Origin: WGMK01 sp046047315
GTDB taxonomy: Bacteria > Hydrogenedentota > Hydrogenedentia > Hydrogenedentales > JAEUWI01
Assembly: GCA_046047315.1 (NCBI GenBank)
Contig: JBJOID010000056.1
Location: 1 to 6,311, forward strand
DNA: 6,311 bases
Direction: 5' to 3'
A program made the translations under genes and the position numbers. Each line of letters opens with the position of its first letter. The first letter of the stretch is position 1. Below, one piece after another: positions 1 through 5,623 of the stretch. The notes under the pieces are model-generated. The model was not told where the DNA came from. It worked only from the letters and a program-made list of their open reading frames with translations, and searched no databases.

Positions 1-1
1 T

Positions 2-373
2 GAATTCCTGAGAATCTACACCTCCCCCGACCGCCGAAGCCTGTTGATGGAATCGGTGGGGCAGCTTGGGGTGGGCTATCGGGGGGTCGTCAGCGATCTC
101 GCCGGGCACGGTATTCTTCTGACTACCACCGCCTTCAACCGCGCGAGCATGCCGCACCGGGGCGTCATGGTGCGGCGCGCGGATGACCCCGCCCTCGATA
201 CGCTTTACGCCGAGCACCAGCAGGGACTCGAACGCCTTGCCCGCAGAGGCGTTCTTCCCTCGGAACTGCCAGCATCGCCAGAGGCCTTGCACGCCTTTGT
301 GGAGCATTATTACTTCCGAATCGAGGGCAACCGTAACGACGCCCCGCAAGCGGGTGAGTTCGGGCTAGCCTGA
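2..373 (+). CDS. C-terminal part of an unrecognised protein, cut by the left edge
   Basis: The reading frame is open from the first bases to the TGA at 371-373, so at least 124 C-terminal residues are present and the true start lies outside the window. An internal TTG/ATG at 44-49 has no convincing ribosome binding site and is probably not the start. The visible part looks like a soluble mixed alpha/beta segment: a beta-like stretch (VGYRGVVSDL, then ILLTTTAFN), followed by a charged helix (LDTLYAEHQQGLERLARRG) and an EHYYFRIEGNR end. There are no transmembrane segments, cysteines or catalytic motifs that I recognise. I cannot assign a family. The stop lies only 19 bases before the sigma-28 promoter of the next gene, and no terminator is visible between them, so some read-through into flgM is possible. 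It appears to be a real gene because the frame is open, has GC-rich codon use and gives a plausible protein composition. Confidence 0.6.
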   Translation, partial: EFLRIYTSPDRRSLLMESVGQLGVGYRGVVSDLAGHGILLTTTAFNRASMPHRGVMVRRADDPALDTLYAEHQQGLERLARRGVLPSELPASPEALHAFVEHYYFRIEGNRNDAPQAGEFGLA

Positions 374-392
374 AATTATTTGCGCCAGCCGC

Positions 393-419
393 TAAAGTCT
401 GGCTATTTTCTGCCGATAG
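393..419 (+). promoter_or_regulatory. Sigma-28 (FliA) type promoter of the FlgM-like gene
   Basis: TAAAGTCT at 393-400, an 11-base spacer at 401-411 and GCCGATAG at 412-419. The enterobacterial FliA consensus is TAAAGTTT-N11-GCCGATAA, so this differs at one base in each element and has the exact spacing. Transcription would start near 425-427 and give a leader of about 50 bases before the ATG at 475. In well-studied flagellar systems flgM is itself partly under sigma-28 control, so the placement fits. The -10 also forms an inverted repeat, GCCGA-TAGA-TCGGC (412-425). Confidence 0.85.
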
Positions 420-459
420 ATCGGCTGATGGAATGACCGGCAGGCACGGAGGCCAAGCC

Positions 460-466
460 GGAGGAG
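460..466 (+). promoter_or_regulatory. Ribosome binding site that fixes the flgM start
   Basis: GGAGGAG lies 8 bases before the ATG at 475. The more upstream in-frame ATG at 433 has no such site and would add 14 residues of unconvincing sequence. It also lies only a few bases after the predicted transcription start. Confidence 0.8.
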
Positions 467-474
467 TTACGCAA

Positions 475-792
475 ATGGTTGGTATAAATGGACTTGGCGG
501 GATTCCCGAACCGAAGTCCGAGCGGCCGGCCAGTTCGAGAAACGAGCGCACGGAAGCCTCCTCGAACAGTGCAAAGGCAGCCTCGGCTGCGAGTTCCCAG
601 GATGATGTCAGCATCAGTCTCGAGGCGCGCGCCGCCGCCGAGGTGAGCCGGATCGTCGCTTTGACCCGCTCGCAGGATGAGATCCGCGCCGAAAAGATTC
701 AGGCCGCGAAGGAACGCTTACTTGCGGGAAGCTACCGCGACCCCGAGGTGGCAGCCAAGGTGGCCGAAAAGCTGCTGAAGTTCTTCGCTTAA
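475..792 (+). CDS. flgM: FlgM-like anti-sigma-28 factor
   Basis: Protein of 105 residues, close to the usual FlgM length of about 90-100. FlgM binds sigma-28 (FliA) in the cytoplasm and blocks late flagellar transcription until the hook is complete, when FlgM is exported through the flagellar secretion system. The N-terminal 40 residues are rich in Ser, Ala, Glu and Asn and look disordered, as expected for an exported, unfolded segment. The C-terminal half carries the family pattern: DDVSIS (residues 43-48), a helix with R-I-V-A-L, then D-E-I-R-x-E-K-I (68-75), a helix ending G-S-Y (85-87), and VAxKVAEKLL (92-101), which together form the sigma-binding helices. It is transcribed from its own sigma-28 type promoter, giving a negative feedback loop, and it ends in a strong terminator 26 bases after the stop. 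No other flagellar structural gene is in the window. The call rests on motif pattern, promoter and size; an unrelated small helical protein is unlikely. Confidence 0.82.
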   Translation: MVGINGLGGIPEPKSERPASSRNERTEASSNSAKAASAASSQDDVSISLEARAAAEVSRIVALTRSQDEIRAEKIQAAKERLLAGSYRDPEVAAKVAEKLLKFFA

Positions 793-817
793 TACCCTGG
801 GAAAGTCTACATCTCTT

Positions 818-860
818 CCCTCGATGCCCACGTTTTGGGTGTCGAGGGTTTTTCTTTTTT
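818..860 (+). terminator. Intrinsic terminator of flgM
   Basis: CCCTCGA (818-824) pairs with TCGAGGG (842-848), continued by two G-U pairs and CCCA/TGGG around the 5-base loop 831-835. This gives about 13 pairs, followed by a T-rich tract TTTTTCTTTTTT (849-860). It makes flgM a single-gene transcript unless there is read-through. Confidence 0.93.
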
Positions 861-897
861 CTGACTTTTCCTTGTTTCGTAAACTCTAAATCCGTGC

Positions 898-924
898 TAA
901 AGAATTTGGCGAAGAGGCCGATAC
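898..924 (+). promoter_or_regulatory. Second sigma-28 type promoter, with no gene directly behind it
   Basis: TAAAGAAT at 898-905, an 11-base spacer at 906-916 and GCCGATAC at 917-924. Relative to TAAAGTTT-N11-GCCGATAA, the -35 keeps TAAAG and the last T, the -10 has seven of eight bases, and the spacing is exact. The flanks (AAACTCTAAAT upstream, ATTCAC downstream) are more AT-rich than the surroundings, as is usual for a promoter. It sits 38 bases after the flgM terminator. The predicted start is near 930, and the transcript would reach the terminator at 1061-1095 without a convincing ORF. Confidence 0.75.
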
Positions 925-929
925 ATTCA

Positions 930-1095
930 CTAGGCCGAGACAAGGACGTCGAGGCGACACGGACACGGATGTCATCCCGATAGACACGGGCCAGCTGAAG
1001 GGGCGCCTATCCCAGCGCCGACGCGACCGACAGCATGTCCCAAGGTCTTCCCCTCCTTGGAAGGCGCCGCTACCCAGGCGGCGCCTTTCGCTTTT
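930..1095 (+). ncRNA. Candidate sigma-28-dependent small RNA
   Basis: This stretch of about 165 bases lies between a sigma-28 type promoter and a strong Rho-independent terminator. It holds no ORF with a ribosome binding site: the ATG at 969 gives only four codons, and the one at 1035 runs through the terminator. Visible hairpins are GGCGC/GCGCC (1002-1006/1015-1019) with loop CTATCCCA, CCAAGG/CCTTGG (1040-1045/1055-1060) with loop TCTTCCCCT, and the terminator stem with loop TACCCAG. All three loops contain a CCC run. Bases 1052-1058 (CCTCCTT) equal the anti-Shine-Dalgarno core of 16S rRNA, so pairing with ribosome binding sites is a possible mode of action. I do not recognise a known RNA family. 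An alternative is a long leader whose terminator acts as an attenuator ahead of the surface protein gene at 1385. Confidence 0.5.
1061..1095 (+). terminator. Intrinsic terminator of the candidate small RNA
   Basis: AAGGCGCCGC (1061-1070) pairs perfectly with GCGGCGCCTT (1078-1087) around the 7-base loop 1071-1077. It is followed by TTTCGCTTTT (1086-1095). The GC-rich stem is strong; the T tract is interrupted by CGC. Its only visible upstream promoter is the sigma-28 type site at 898-924. Confidence 0.82.
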
Positions 1096-1384
1096 CAGCC
1101 GGTCATACGGCCCGCTTTGCAACCTGCATAATTCGCAATTTAAGTGCTTGCGCGGCATCAAGATACTTGCGTTCAGGCGCGTATCGTGTTAGCGTAATCA
1201 ATTGACAGGGTAGGTACTTTGGGCGACGAGTGCCCGCGTGTCCGCGGCGGTGCTTCCGTGGCGCGCATCAGGGGCGAACCAATGGGGTTTGCGCCGGGCG
1301 CCGATCATGTCACTGGATATCATGAGTCATAGGCTGGGCCATGGGCGTTGACGCCATGGCGGCAGGAACCCGGAGGCGTTTCGC
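1096..1384 (+). other. Non-coding upstream region of the surface protein gene
   Basis: No ORF with a plausible start is visible in these 289 bases. The first third (around 1130-1210) is less GC-rich and is the likely promoter zone. TTGACA at 1202-1207 is a perfect -35 hexamer, but no good -10 follows at 16-18 bases, so I do not call a promoter. The rest is GC-rich with several short inverted repeats: GCGCC-G-GGCGC at 1291-1301, the palindrome ATGAGTCAT at 1322-1330, and a hairpin just before the ribosome binding site. The structured leader could serve translational or riboswitch-like control, but I could not match it to a known riboswitch core. Confidence 0.45.
1339..1359 (+). promoter_or_regulatory. 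Hairpin just upstream of the surface protein ribosome binding site
   Basis: CCATG plus GCG (1339-1343, 1345-1347) pair with CGC plus CATGG (1352-1359) around a TTGA loop, with one bulged G. The ribosome binding site GGAGG (1372-1376) starts 12 bases later and is itself left open, 8 bases before the ATG. It could stabilise the 5' end or help keep the site accessible; no regulator is evident. Confidence 0.4.
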
Positions 1385-4300
1385 ATGGGTAGCAGGGAAG
1401 GACGGTTTTCCCGGATGTTGAGTGGGGCACGATGGATCCGGGGTATCGCCGGGGTTTTGGCCTTCGCGGCCATGGCGGGCCTGAGCCCGTCTGCGGAAGC
1501 GCAATGCATCACCATTTCGCGCAGCTTTCCGCAGTTGGCCTATGCCGGCGGGGAAACCCAGTTCCCGGTCGAAGTGACCATAAGCAGCACTTGCGACGAT
1601 GTCTTCGCCATTGGCCTGCGGGAAGTGTTGCCCGCCGGCTGGATATGGAAGGGGGTCGCCGGGGACGAGGCCGACCTTCCCGACTGGAACACGCTCAACC
1701 CAACGGCGGGCGGAACGGTGGAATACGTCTGGATTCCCGTGCCCCAGTTCCCCATCACCTTCACGTATTTCGTTGAAATCCCGGAACTTCCCGAGGGACA
1801 GGACGGCCAGGATCAAAACATCACGGGTTCGGCTCTGTTCCGTGTGAAAGACGGCGCCCAGCAGATTTCCACCGCCAGCTCCACGGTCAAATACGTACGC
1901 CCGCCCACCATTTCGCTCGTAGGCAGCCAGACCGTGCTGTTGGCCTGCGGCGACACCTACACTGAACTGGGCGCCACTGCGATCGACCCGGCAGAGGGCG
2001 ACATCACCAATCGCATTCAGATCAGCGGTGAAGTAAACACACAGTCCGCCGGAACCTATGTCATCACCTATGGCGTGACGAACGCCTTCGAGCAGACGGT
2101 ATCCGTGCAGCGCGTCGTTACGGTGACGGACACGGCGCCGCCTGAAATCACCCTGCTGGGCGACGAGACCATCATCGTCGAGTGCGGCACCCCCTTCAAT
2201 GATCCCGGTGCTTCCGCCGTGGACGTCTGCCAGGGCAACGTGACGCCGCAGCGCACGGGCAGCGTGAACAATCGCGTGCCCGGCACCTATCTGTTGAGCT
2301 ACGTGGCGACCGATAACGGTGGCAATTCATCGAGCCCGGTCACCCGCACCGTTATCGTCCGCGACACGCGCGCGCCCATCATCACCCTGCTTGGCGGCTC
2401 GAGCGTGCCGGTGGAATGCGGCAGCCCCTTCGTGGACCCGGGCTTCACCGCCAACGACACCTGCGAAGGCGACCTCTCCGCGAATGTGGTGCGCAATGCC
2501 AGCCAGGTGAACACCTCACGCGCGGGCACCTACACTGTGACCTACAATCTGGTGGACGCCAACGGAAACCGCGCCACGCAGGTAACCCGCACGGTGGTGG
2601 TGAGTGACACGACCCGCCCGACCATCACCCTTCAGGGAGGAGCCTCGCTCACGCTGGAGTGCGGCACAACCTACACCGACCCAGGGGCCACCGCATCTGA
2701 CGCTTGCGCGGGCGCGTTGCCCGTGTCGGTGAATACCAGCGCCCTGAACATGAACGTGCCGGGCACGTATACGGTGCGCTATTCGGCGACCGACGGCGTT
2801 ACCCAGGCGAGGACTGCCACGCGCACCGTGAACGTGGTGGACCGCACCGCGCCCCGTATCAATCTCGTCGGTGACGAGGTGCTCTTTGTTGAGTGCGGCT
2901 CGGCATACACGGAACTCGGCGGTACCGTTACCGATTCCTGCGAAAGGGATCTGTCGCTGCTGATTTCCGGTGCGACGGTGTACACGAACCAGCCGGGCTC
3001 CTACCGCGTGAAGTACTCGACAGAGGACGGCTCGGGCAACCGCGACGAAGCGTCGCGCCTTGTCATCGTGCAGGACTCCACCCCGCCGGAGATGACGCTG
3101 CTGGGCGCAAGCACGGTGACGGTGGAATGCACGACCGCATTCACCGATCCCGGCGCGACTGCAGTGGACACCTGCGATGGCGACTTGACGTCGACCATCG
3201 TCGTGGGCGGCGATCGAATCGTGGCCTCGGTGCCGGGCGAATACGTGGTCACCTACACCGCCACGGACGCGGCCGGCAACGCTGCCACGGCGTTGACCCG
3301 CACCGTGCGCGTGGTGGACACCCGCGCACCGGAGATGCGGTTGAACGGTGGCGACGTCACCTTGTTCTGCGGCGAGGAGTATGAGGATCTCGGCGCGAGC
3401 GCGAACGACGATTGCGACGGCAGCCTGACGGCCGCAATCACGGTCGAGGGCGCAGGCATCAATACCGATGTTCCGGGAACGTACCTTGTGAACTACAGCG
3501 TGCGCGACGCCGCCGGCAACCGTTCGCAAGTCACGCGCACGGTGACCGTGCTCGAGGCAGGATGCGAGGAGGAAGGCGAAGGCGAGGGCAGCCCGGCCGA
3601 AGGTGAAGGCGAGGGCGATGTGGAACTGCCCGCCTGCGCGCCGGAATCCGTCTCGCTGATCAGCCCGGTGGCCAACGTGCTGGTGCCAGTGGGCACCACC
3701 ACCGCTACGGTTGACCTACAGGCGCAGGTCCGGTTTGCGTCCGAAGTGGACTGCGAACTGCCCGCGAATGTCACCGTGCTGTATGCCATCGACGGCGTGC
3801 TTGTGGGAAGCTCGACCAACGCGGCGGGCGGCTATCCGGTTCAGGTATCGCTGGGGCTGGGTGAATACGTCCTGTCCGTCACCGCGCTGCCGACAGACCG
3901 GAGTACAGCCGTGTCGACGGTACGCCCCCTGTCGGTGCTGGAAGCCCGCGACGCGGACGCCAATGGCATCCTCGACAACCCCTTTAGCAACCTGCCGGGA
4001 GACGGCGACTTCTGGAGCGCCAGCGTGTCCGCCGCCGGATGCGACCGGGCGGTCGTTTTGCAGTCGTGGAGCGGCGACGAAACGGGTGGAACGATAGAGG
4101 CCAGCCTCGTGAACCCGGCAAACACGGAGCAGAGCGTGCTCATCCGCGTGAACCGCGCCCTCCTTCAGCCCGGCGAACAGGGCGTGCTGATTGCCAACTT
4201 CTCCTGTGACCTGCCCAGCCTCTTCGATCCTTACAAAGTGGACGCGCTAATCGATGCGCTGCCTGCCGGTCCCATCGCGGGGCAGGCCTACCTTGACCTC

Positions 4301-5029
4301 AGCATCATCGTGAGCAGCGATGGCGGTGCCACCTACACCCAGCTCGAACAGGTGGAGGTTGACGGCCAGCCGGCCGTGGAGCTGACTTACCTGTCTTCAG
4401 GACTGGCGCGCGGCAGCACCTTCCGGGCTTACCCCTCAACCATTGAAAGCACAGACACTGGTCTGCGCCTGCGCCCCGCCAGCGGCGCCTGGACGCGTCA
4501 GGGCGTGGAGAACGTAGTCAGCCTCAGCGGGCGCCTTTCCGCCAAGCTGCGCCATCTCTCCACCTTCGGCGCATTCGTTGCGGTGGACCTCCCCGCGGAT
4601 CTTTCGGCCGACAGGGATGCGCTGAACTTCGGCAGTTTGGTGCAGGGCGGCAGCCGCGAGCTGTCCGTGACGATCACCAACTCCGGGGACTCCGCCTTGA
4701 ACGGGAGCCCGCTGATCGAAGGCGCTGGATTCTCGCTGCTCGATGACAGCCCCTACACGCTGAACAGCGGCCAGTCCCGCACCATCACCGTCCGCTTCTC
4801 CCCGAACGGCGTGCGCGGCTTCTCCGGAACGCTCCGCCTCAGCGGCGGCGCGGGGGGCGATGTGACCATCGCCCTCAACGGCACCGGCACCCTCTTCGAC
4901 AAGGGCGCCAGCGCCACGGGTTGCGGAAGCAACGCCCCGCTCGAAGGTCGCGCCGGAGACATTCTGCTGGTGTCGGCCCTGCTGGCCCTGCTGGCATGGA
5001 GCAGCCGCAAGCGCATGCTCAAGGGCTAG
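1385..5029 (+). CDS. Large secreted Ig-repeat surface protein with a C-terminal sorting anchor
   Basis: A 1214-residue exported protein. The start is supported by GGAGG 8 bases upstream. Residues 1-39 are a signal peptide: an Arg-rich start, hydrophobic IAGVLAFAAMAG, and probable cleavage at AEA|QC. Residues 41-173 form a beta-rich domain (LREVLPAGW; WIPVPQFPITFTYFVEIP) like the N-terminal modules of Hydrogenedentota surface proteins. Residues 174-722 are seven tandem Ig-like repeats of about 78-81 residues, DUF5011-like (PxITLxG, ECGxxYxDPGAxAxDxC, PGTYxVxYxATDxxGN, TRTVxVxD). A Glu-Gly linker (728-745) follows, then another beta region (751-850), a calcium-loop motif DADANGILD (856-864) and a domain I do not recognise (to about 1065). 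An ASH/choice-of-anchor-D type domain (about 1070-1169; LNFGSLVQGGSRELSVTITNSG) comes next. The tail has GCG (1179-1181), a transmembrane stretch (1192-1207) and basic RKRMLKG, resembling MYXO-CTERM-type sorting signals, so it is probably outer-surface anchored or released after processing. Likely roles are adhesion or cell-envelope structure; there is no enzymatic domain. It is monocistronic. Confidence 0.9.
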   Translation: MGSREGRFSRMLSGARWIRGIAGVLAFAAMAGLSPSAEAQCITISRSFPQLAYAGGETQFPVEVTISSTCDDVFAIGLREVLPAGWIWKGVAGDEADLPDWNTLNPTAGGTVEYVWIPVPQFPITFTYFVEIPELPEGQDGQDQNITGSALFRVKDGAQQISTASSTVKYVRPPTISLVGSQTVLLACGDTYTELGATAIDPAEGDITNRIQISGEVNTQSAGTYVITYGVTNAFEQTVSVQRVVTVTDTAPPEITLLGDETIIVECGTPFNDPGASAVDVCQGNVTPQRTGSVNNRVPGTYLLSYVATDNGGNSSSPVTRTVIVRDTRAPIITLLGGSSVPVECGSPFVDPGFTANDTCEGDLSANVVRNASQVNTSRAGTYTVTYNLVDANGNRATQVTRTVVVSDTTRPTITLQGGASLTLECGTTYTDPGATASDACAGALPVSVNTSALNMNVPGTYTVRYSATDGVTQARTATRTVNVVDRTAPRINLVGDEVLFVECGSAYTELGGTVTDSCERDLSLLISGATVYTNQPGSYRVKYSTEDGSGNRDEASRLVIVQDSTPPEMTLLGASTVTVECTTAFTDPGATAVDTCDGDLTSTIVVGGDRIVASVPGEYVVTYTATDAAGNAATALTRTVRVVDTRAPEMRLNGGDVTLFCGEEYEDLGASANDDCDGSLTAAITVEGAGINTDVPGTYLVNYSVRDAAGNRSQVTRTVTVLEAGCEEEGEGEGSPAEGEGEGDVELPACAPESVSLISPVANVLVPVGTTTATVDLQAQVRFASEVDCELPANVTVLYAIDGVLVGSSTNAAGGYPVQVSLGLGEYVLSVTALPTDRSTAVSTVRPLSVLEARDADANGILDNPFSNLPGDGDFWSASVSAAGCDRAVVLQSWSGDETGGTIEASLVNPANTEQSVLIRVNRALLQPGEQGVLIANFSCDLPSLFDPYKVDALIDALPAGPIAGQAYLDLSIIVSSDGGATYTQLEQVEVDGQPAVELTYLSSGLARGSTFRAYPSTIESTDTGLRLRPASGAWTRQGVENVVSLSGRLSAKLRHLSTFGAFVAVDLPADLSADRDALNFGSLVQGGSRELSVTITNSGDSALNGSPLIEGAGFSLLDDSPYTLNSGQSRTITVRFSPNGVRGFSGTLRLSGGAGGDVTIALNGTGTLFDKGASATGCGSNAPLEGRAGDILLVSALLALLAWSSRKRMLKG
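1904..3550 (+). repeat. Seven tandem Ig-like coding repeats of about 234-243 bp
   Basis: In-frame units begin at about 1904, 2138, 2375, 2618, 2852, 3086 and 3329, at the Pro of each P-x-I/M-x-L motif. The units are clearly homologous but diverged, with no long exact identity visible by eye, so they are old duplications and not a fresh expansion. Units 2-7 each keep two cysteines exactly 15 positions apart (for example C267 and C282 in unit 2), probably an intradomain disulfide. Unit 1 keeps only the first (LACG, then DPAEGD) and is the most divergent. Confidence 0.9.
3566..3619 (+). repeat. Glu-Gly linker coding repeat
   Basis: The stretch encodes EEEGEGEG-SPA-EGEGEGD (residues 728-745) and contains the 12-bp direct repeat GAAGGCGAGGGC at 3578-3589 and 3605-3616. 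It separates the Ig repeats from the C-terminal half and is probably a flexible acidic spacer. Such linkers are frequent in secreted proteins of Hydrogenedentota and Lentisphaerota-type bacteria. Simple repeats of this kind can change length by slippage. Confidence 0.8.
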
Positions 5030-5049
5030 GCCCCTTTTTCTCCAAAGCC

Positions 5050-5082
5050 AATCCCCCGGTCAGCGCCGCTGGCCGGGGGATT
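5050..5082 (+). terminator. Hairpin terminator between convergent genes
   Basis: AATCCCCCGGTCAGC (5050-5064) pairs with GCTGGCCGGGGGATT (5068-5082) around the 3-base loop GCC, giving 15 pairs including one G-U. It is followed on the plus strand only by CTCATTTC, a weak T tract. It starts 21 bases after the surface protein stop and lies 18 bases past the end of the minus-strand rhodanese gene, so it probably serves both strands. Confidence 0.75.
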
Positions 5083-5099
5083 CTCATTTCAGGTTCGCC

Positions 5100-5492
5100 C
5101 TAGCATCCACAGCGAGCGCGCCGGCCATCGCGTCCTTCGTCACCATCGGTGGCGTATCCGTCACGCTTCCACCAGTCGAGTCCTCCCATCAACTCCTTCA
5201 CGTGGAATCCAAGCCGTGCCAACTGAAGCGCCCCCTTGGTCGAGGCATTGCACCCGATGCCATCGCAATAGACAACGTAGAGTCGCGTCGCATCAAATGT
5301 CGCCGTGGTGGAAGGGTCCATCTGTCGATGAGGAAGATTGATGGCGCCCGGCAGGTGTTCCAGGGCGTATGCCTCAGGAGAGCGCGCATCCACCACGGTC
5401 ACCGCGTCACCACGATTCAACGCCTCGTGCAGGTCCCACGAATCAGTCTCGTGCGCCAGCTTCCGGGCAAAGTGTTCCTCAGAGTCCTGCAT
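5100..5492 (-). CDS. Single-domain rhodanese (sulfurtransferase-like) protein
   Basis: A 130-residue cytoplasmic protein with no signal peptide. Rhodaneses carry sulfur as a persulfide on an active-site cysteine and pass it to acceptor thiols or cyanide. The domain covers about residues 15-112: VVDARSPEAYALEHLPGAINLPH (33-55) is the characteristic first half. The active-site loop is C76-D-G-I-G-C81-N82 after the strand LYVVY, and LARLGFHVKELMGGLDWWKRDGY (91-113) is the typical end. The loop belongs to the CxGxxCN variety and not the CRxGxR type, and the second cysteine could form a disulfide with Cys76. The tail after 113 is polar and ends R-C-G-C, an extra cysteine pair at 128/130. The start is set by AGGAG (5499-5503) 6 bases upstream within a GGAGAGGAG stretch. 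It lies downstream of the GntR gene, behind a strong terminator, and so probably has its own promoter between 5504 and 5562, which I cannot pick out. Substrate unknown. Confidence 0.9.
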   Translation of the reverse strand: MQDSEEHFARKLAHETDSWDLHEALNRGDAVTVVDARSPEAYALEHLPGAINLPHRQMDPSTTATFDATRLYVVYCDGIGCNASTKGALQLARLGFHVKELMGGLDWWKRDGYATDGDEGRDGRRARCGC

Positions 5493-5562
5493 GATTCGCT
5501 CCTCTCCTTCGATGTACTATCCCGCGTTCTCCCCGCCTATGCGCATTCCGCGCCGTGCCCCC

Positions 5563-5603
5563 AAAAAAAGCGAAAACGCCCCGGGAACAGAGCCCCGGGG
5601 CGT
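5563..5603 (-). terminator. Intrinsic terminator of the GntR gene
   Basis: Read on the minus strand, ACGCCCCGGG (5603-5594) pairs perfectly with CCCGGGGCGT (5585-5576) around an 8-base loop. It is followed by TTTTCGCTTTTTTT down to 5563. It starts 20 bases after the stop codon and separates gntR from the downstream rhodanese gene. Confidence 0.93.
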
Positions 5604-5623
5604 GTTGAATGCTGCGCTGATGC

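Noticed and set aside
1035..1205. Short plus-strand ORF starting at the ATG at 1035
   Set aside because: It has no ribosome binding site, and it runs straight through the strong terminator hairpin at 1061-1095.
1281..1307. A third sigma-28-like -10 (GCCGATCA at 1300-1307)
   Set aside because: The -35 position 11 bases upstream reads AATGGGGT, with no match to TAAAG.
1265..1384. Possible cyclic di-GMP class I or fluoride riboswitch in the leader of the surface gene (AGGGGCGAACC, GGCGTTGACGCC)
   Set aside because: The conserved cores, such as ACGCAAAGCC for the c-di-GMP class, are absent. Only isolated fragments resemble the consensus.
2516..3529. A 337-codon open frame on the minus strand inside the repeat region
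   Set aside because: It is antisense to the clearly coding surface protein. Its openness follows from the repeated GC-rich codon pattern, and its His/Arg/Gly-rich translation shows no domain.
1904..3550. The regular repeats as a CRISPR array
   Set aside because: The units are about 240 bp, diverged, in frame and encode Ig-like domains. There are no short exact repeats with unique spacers.
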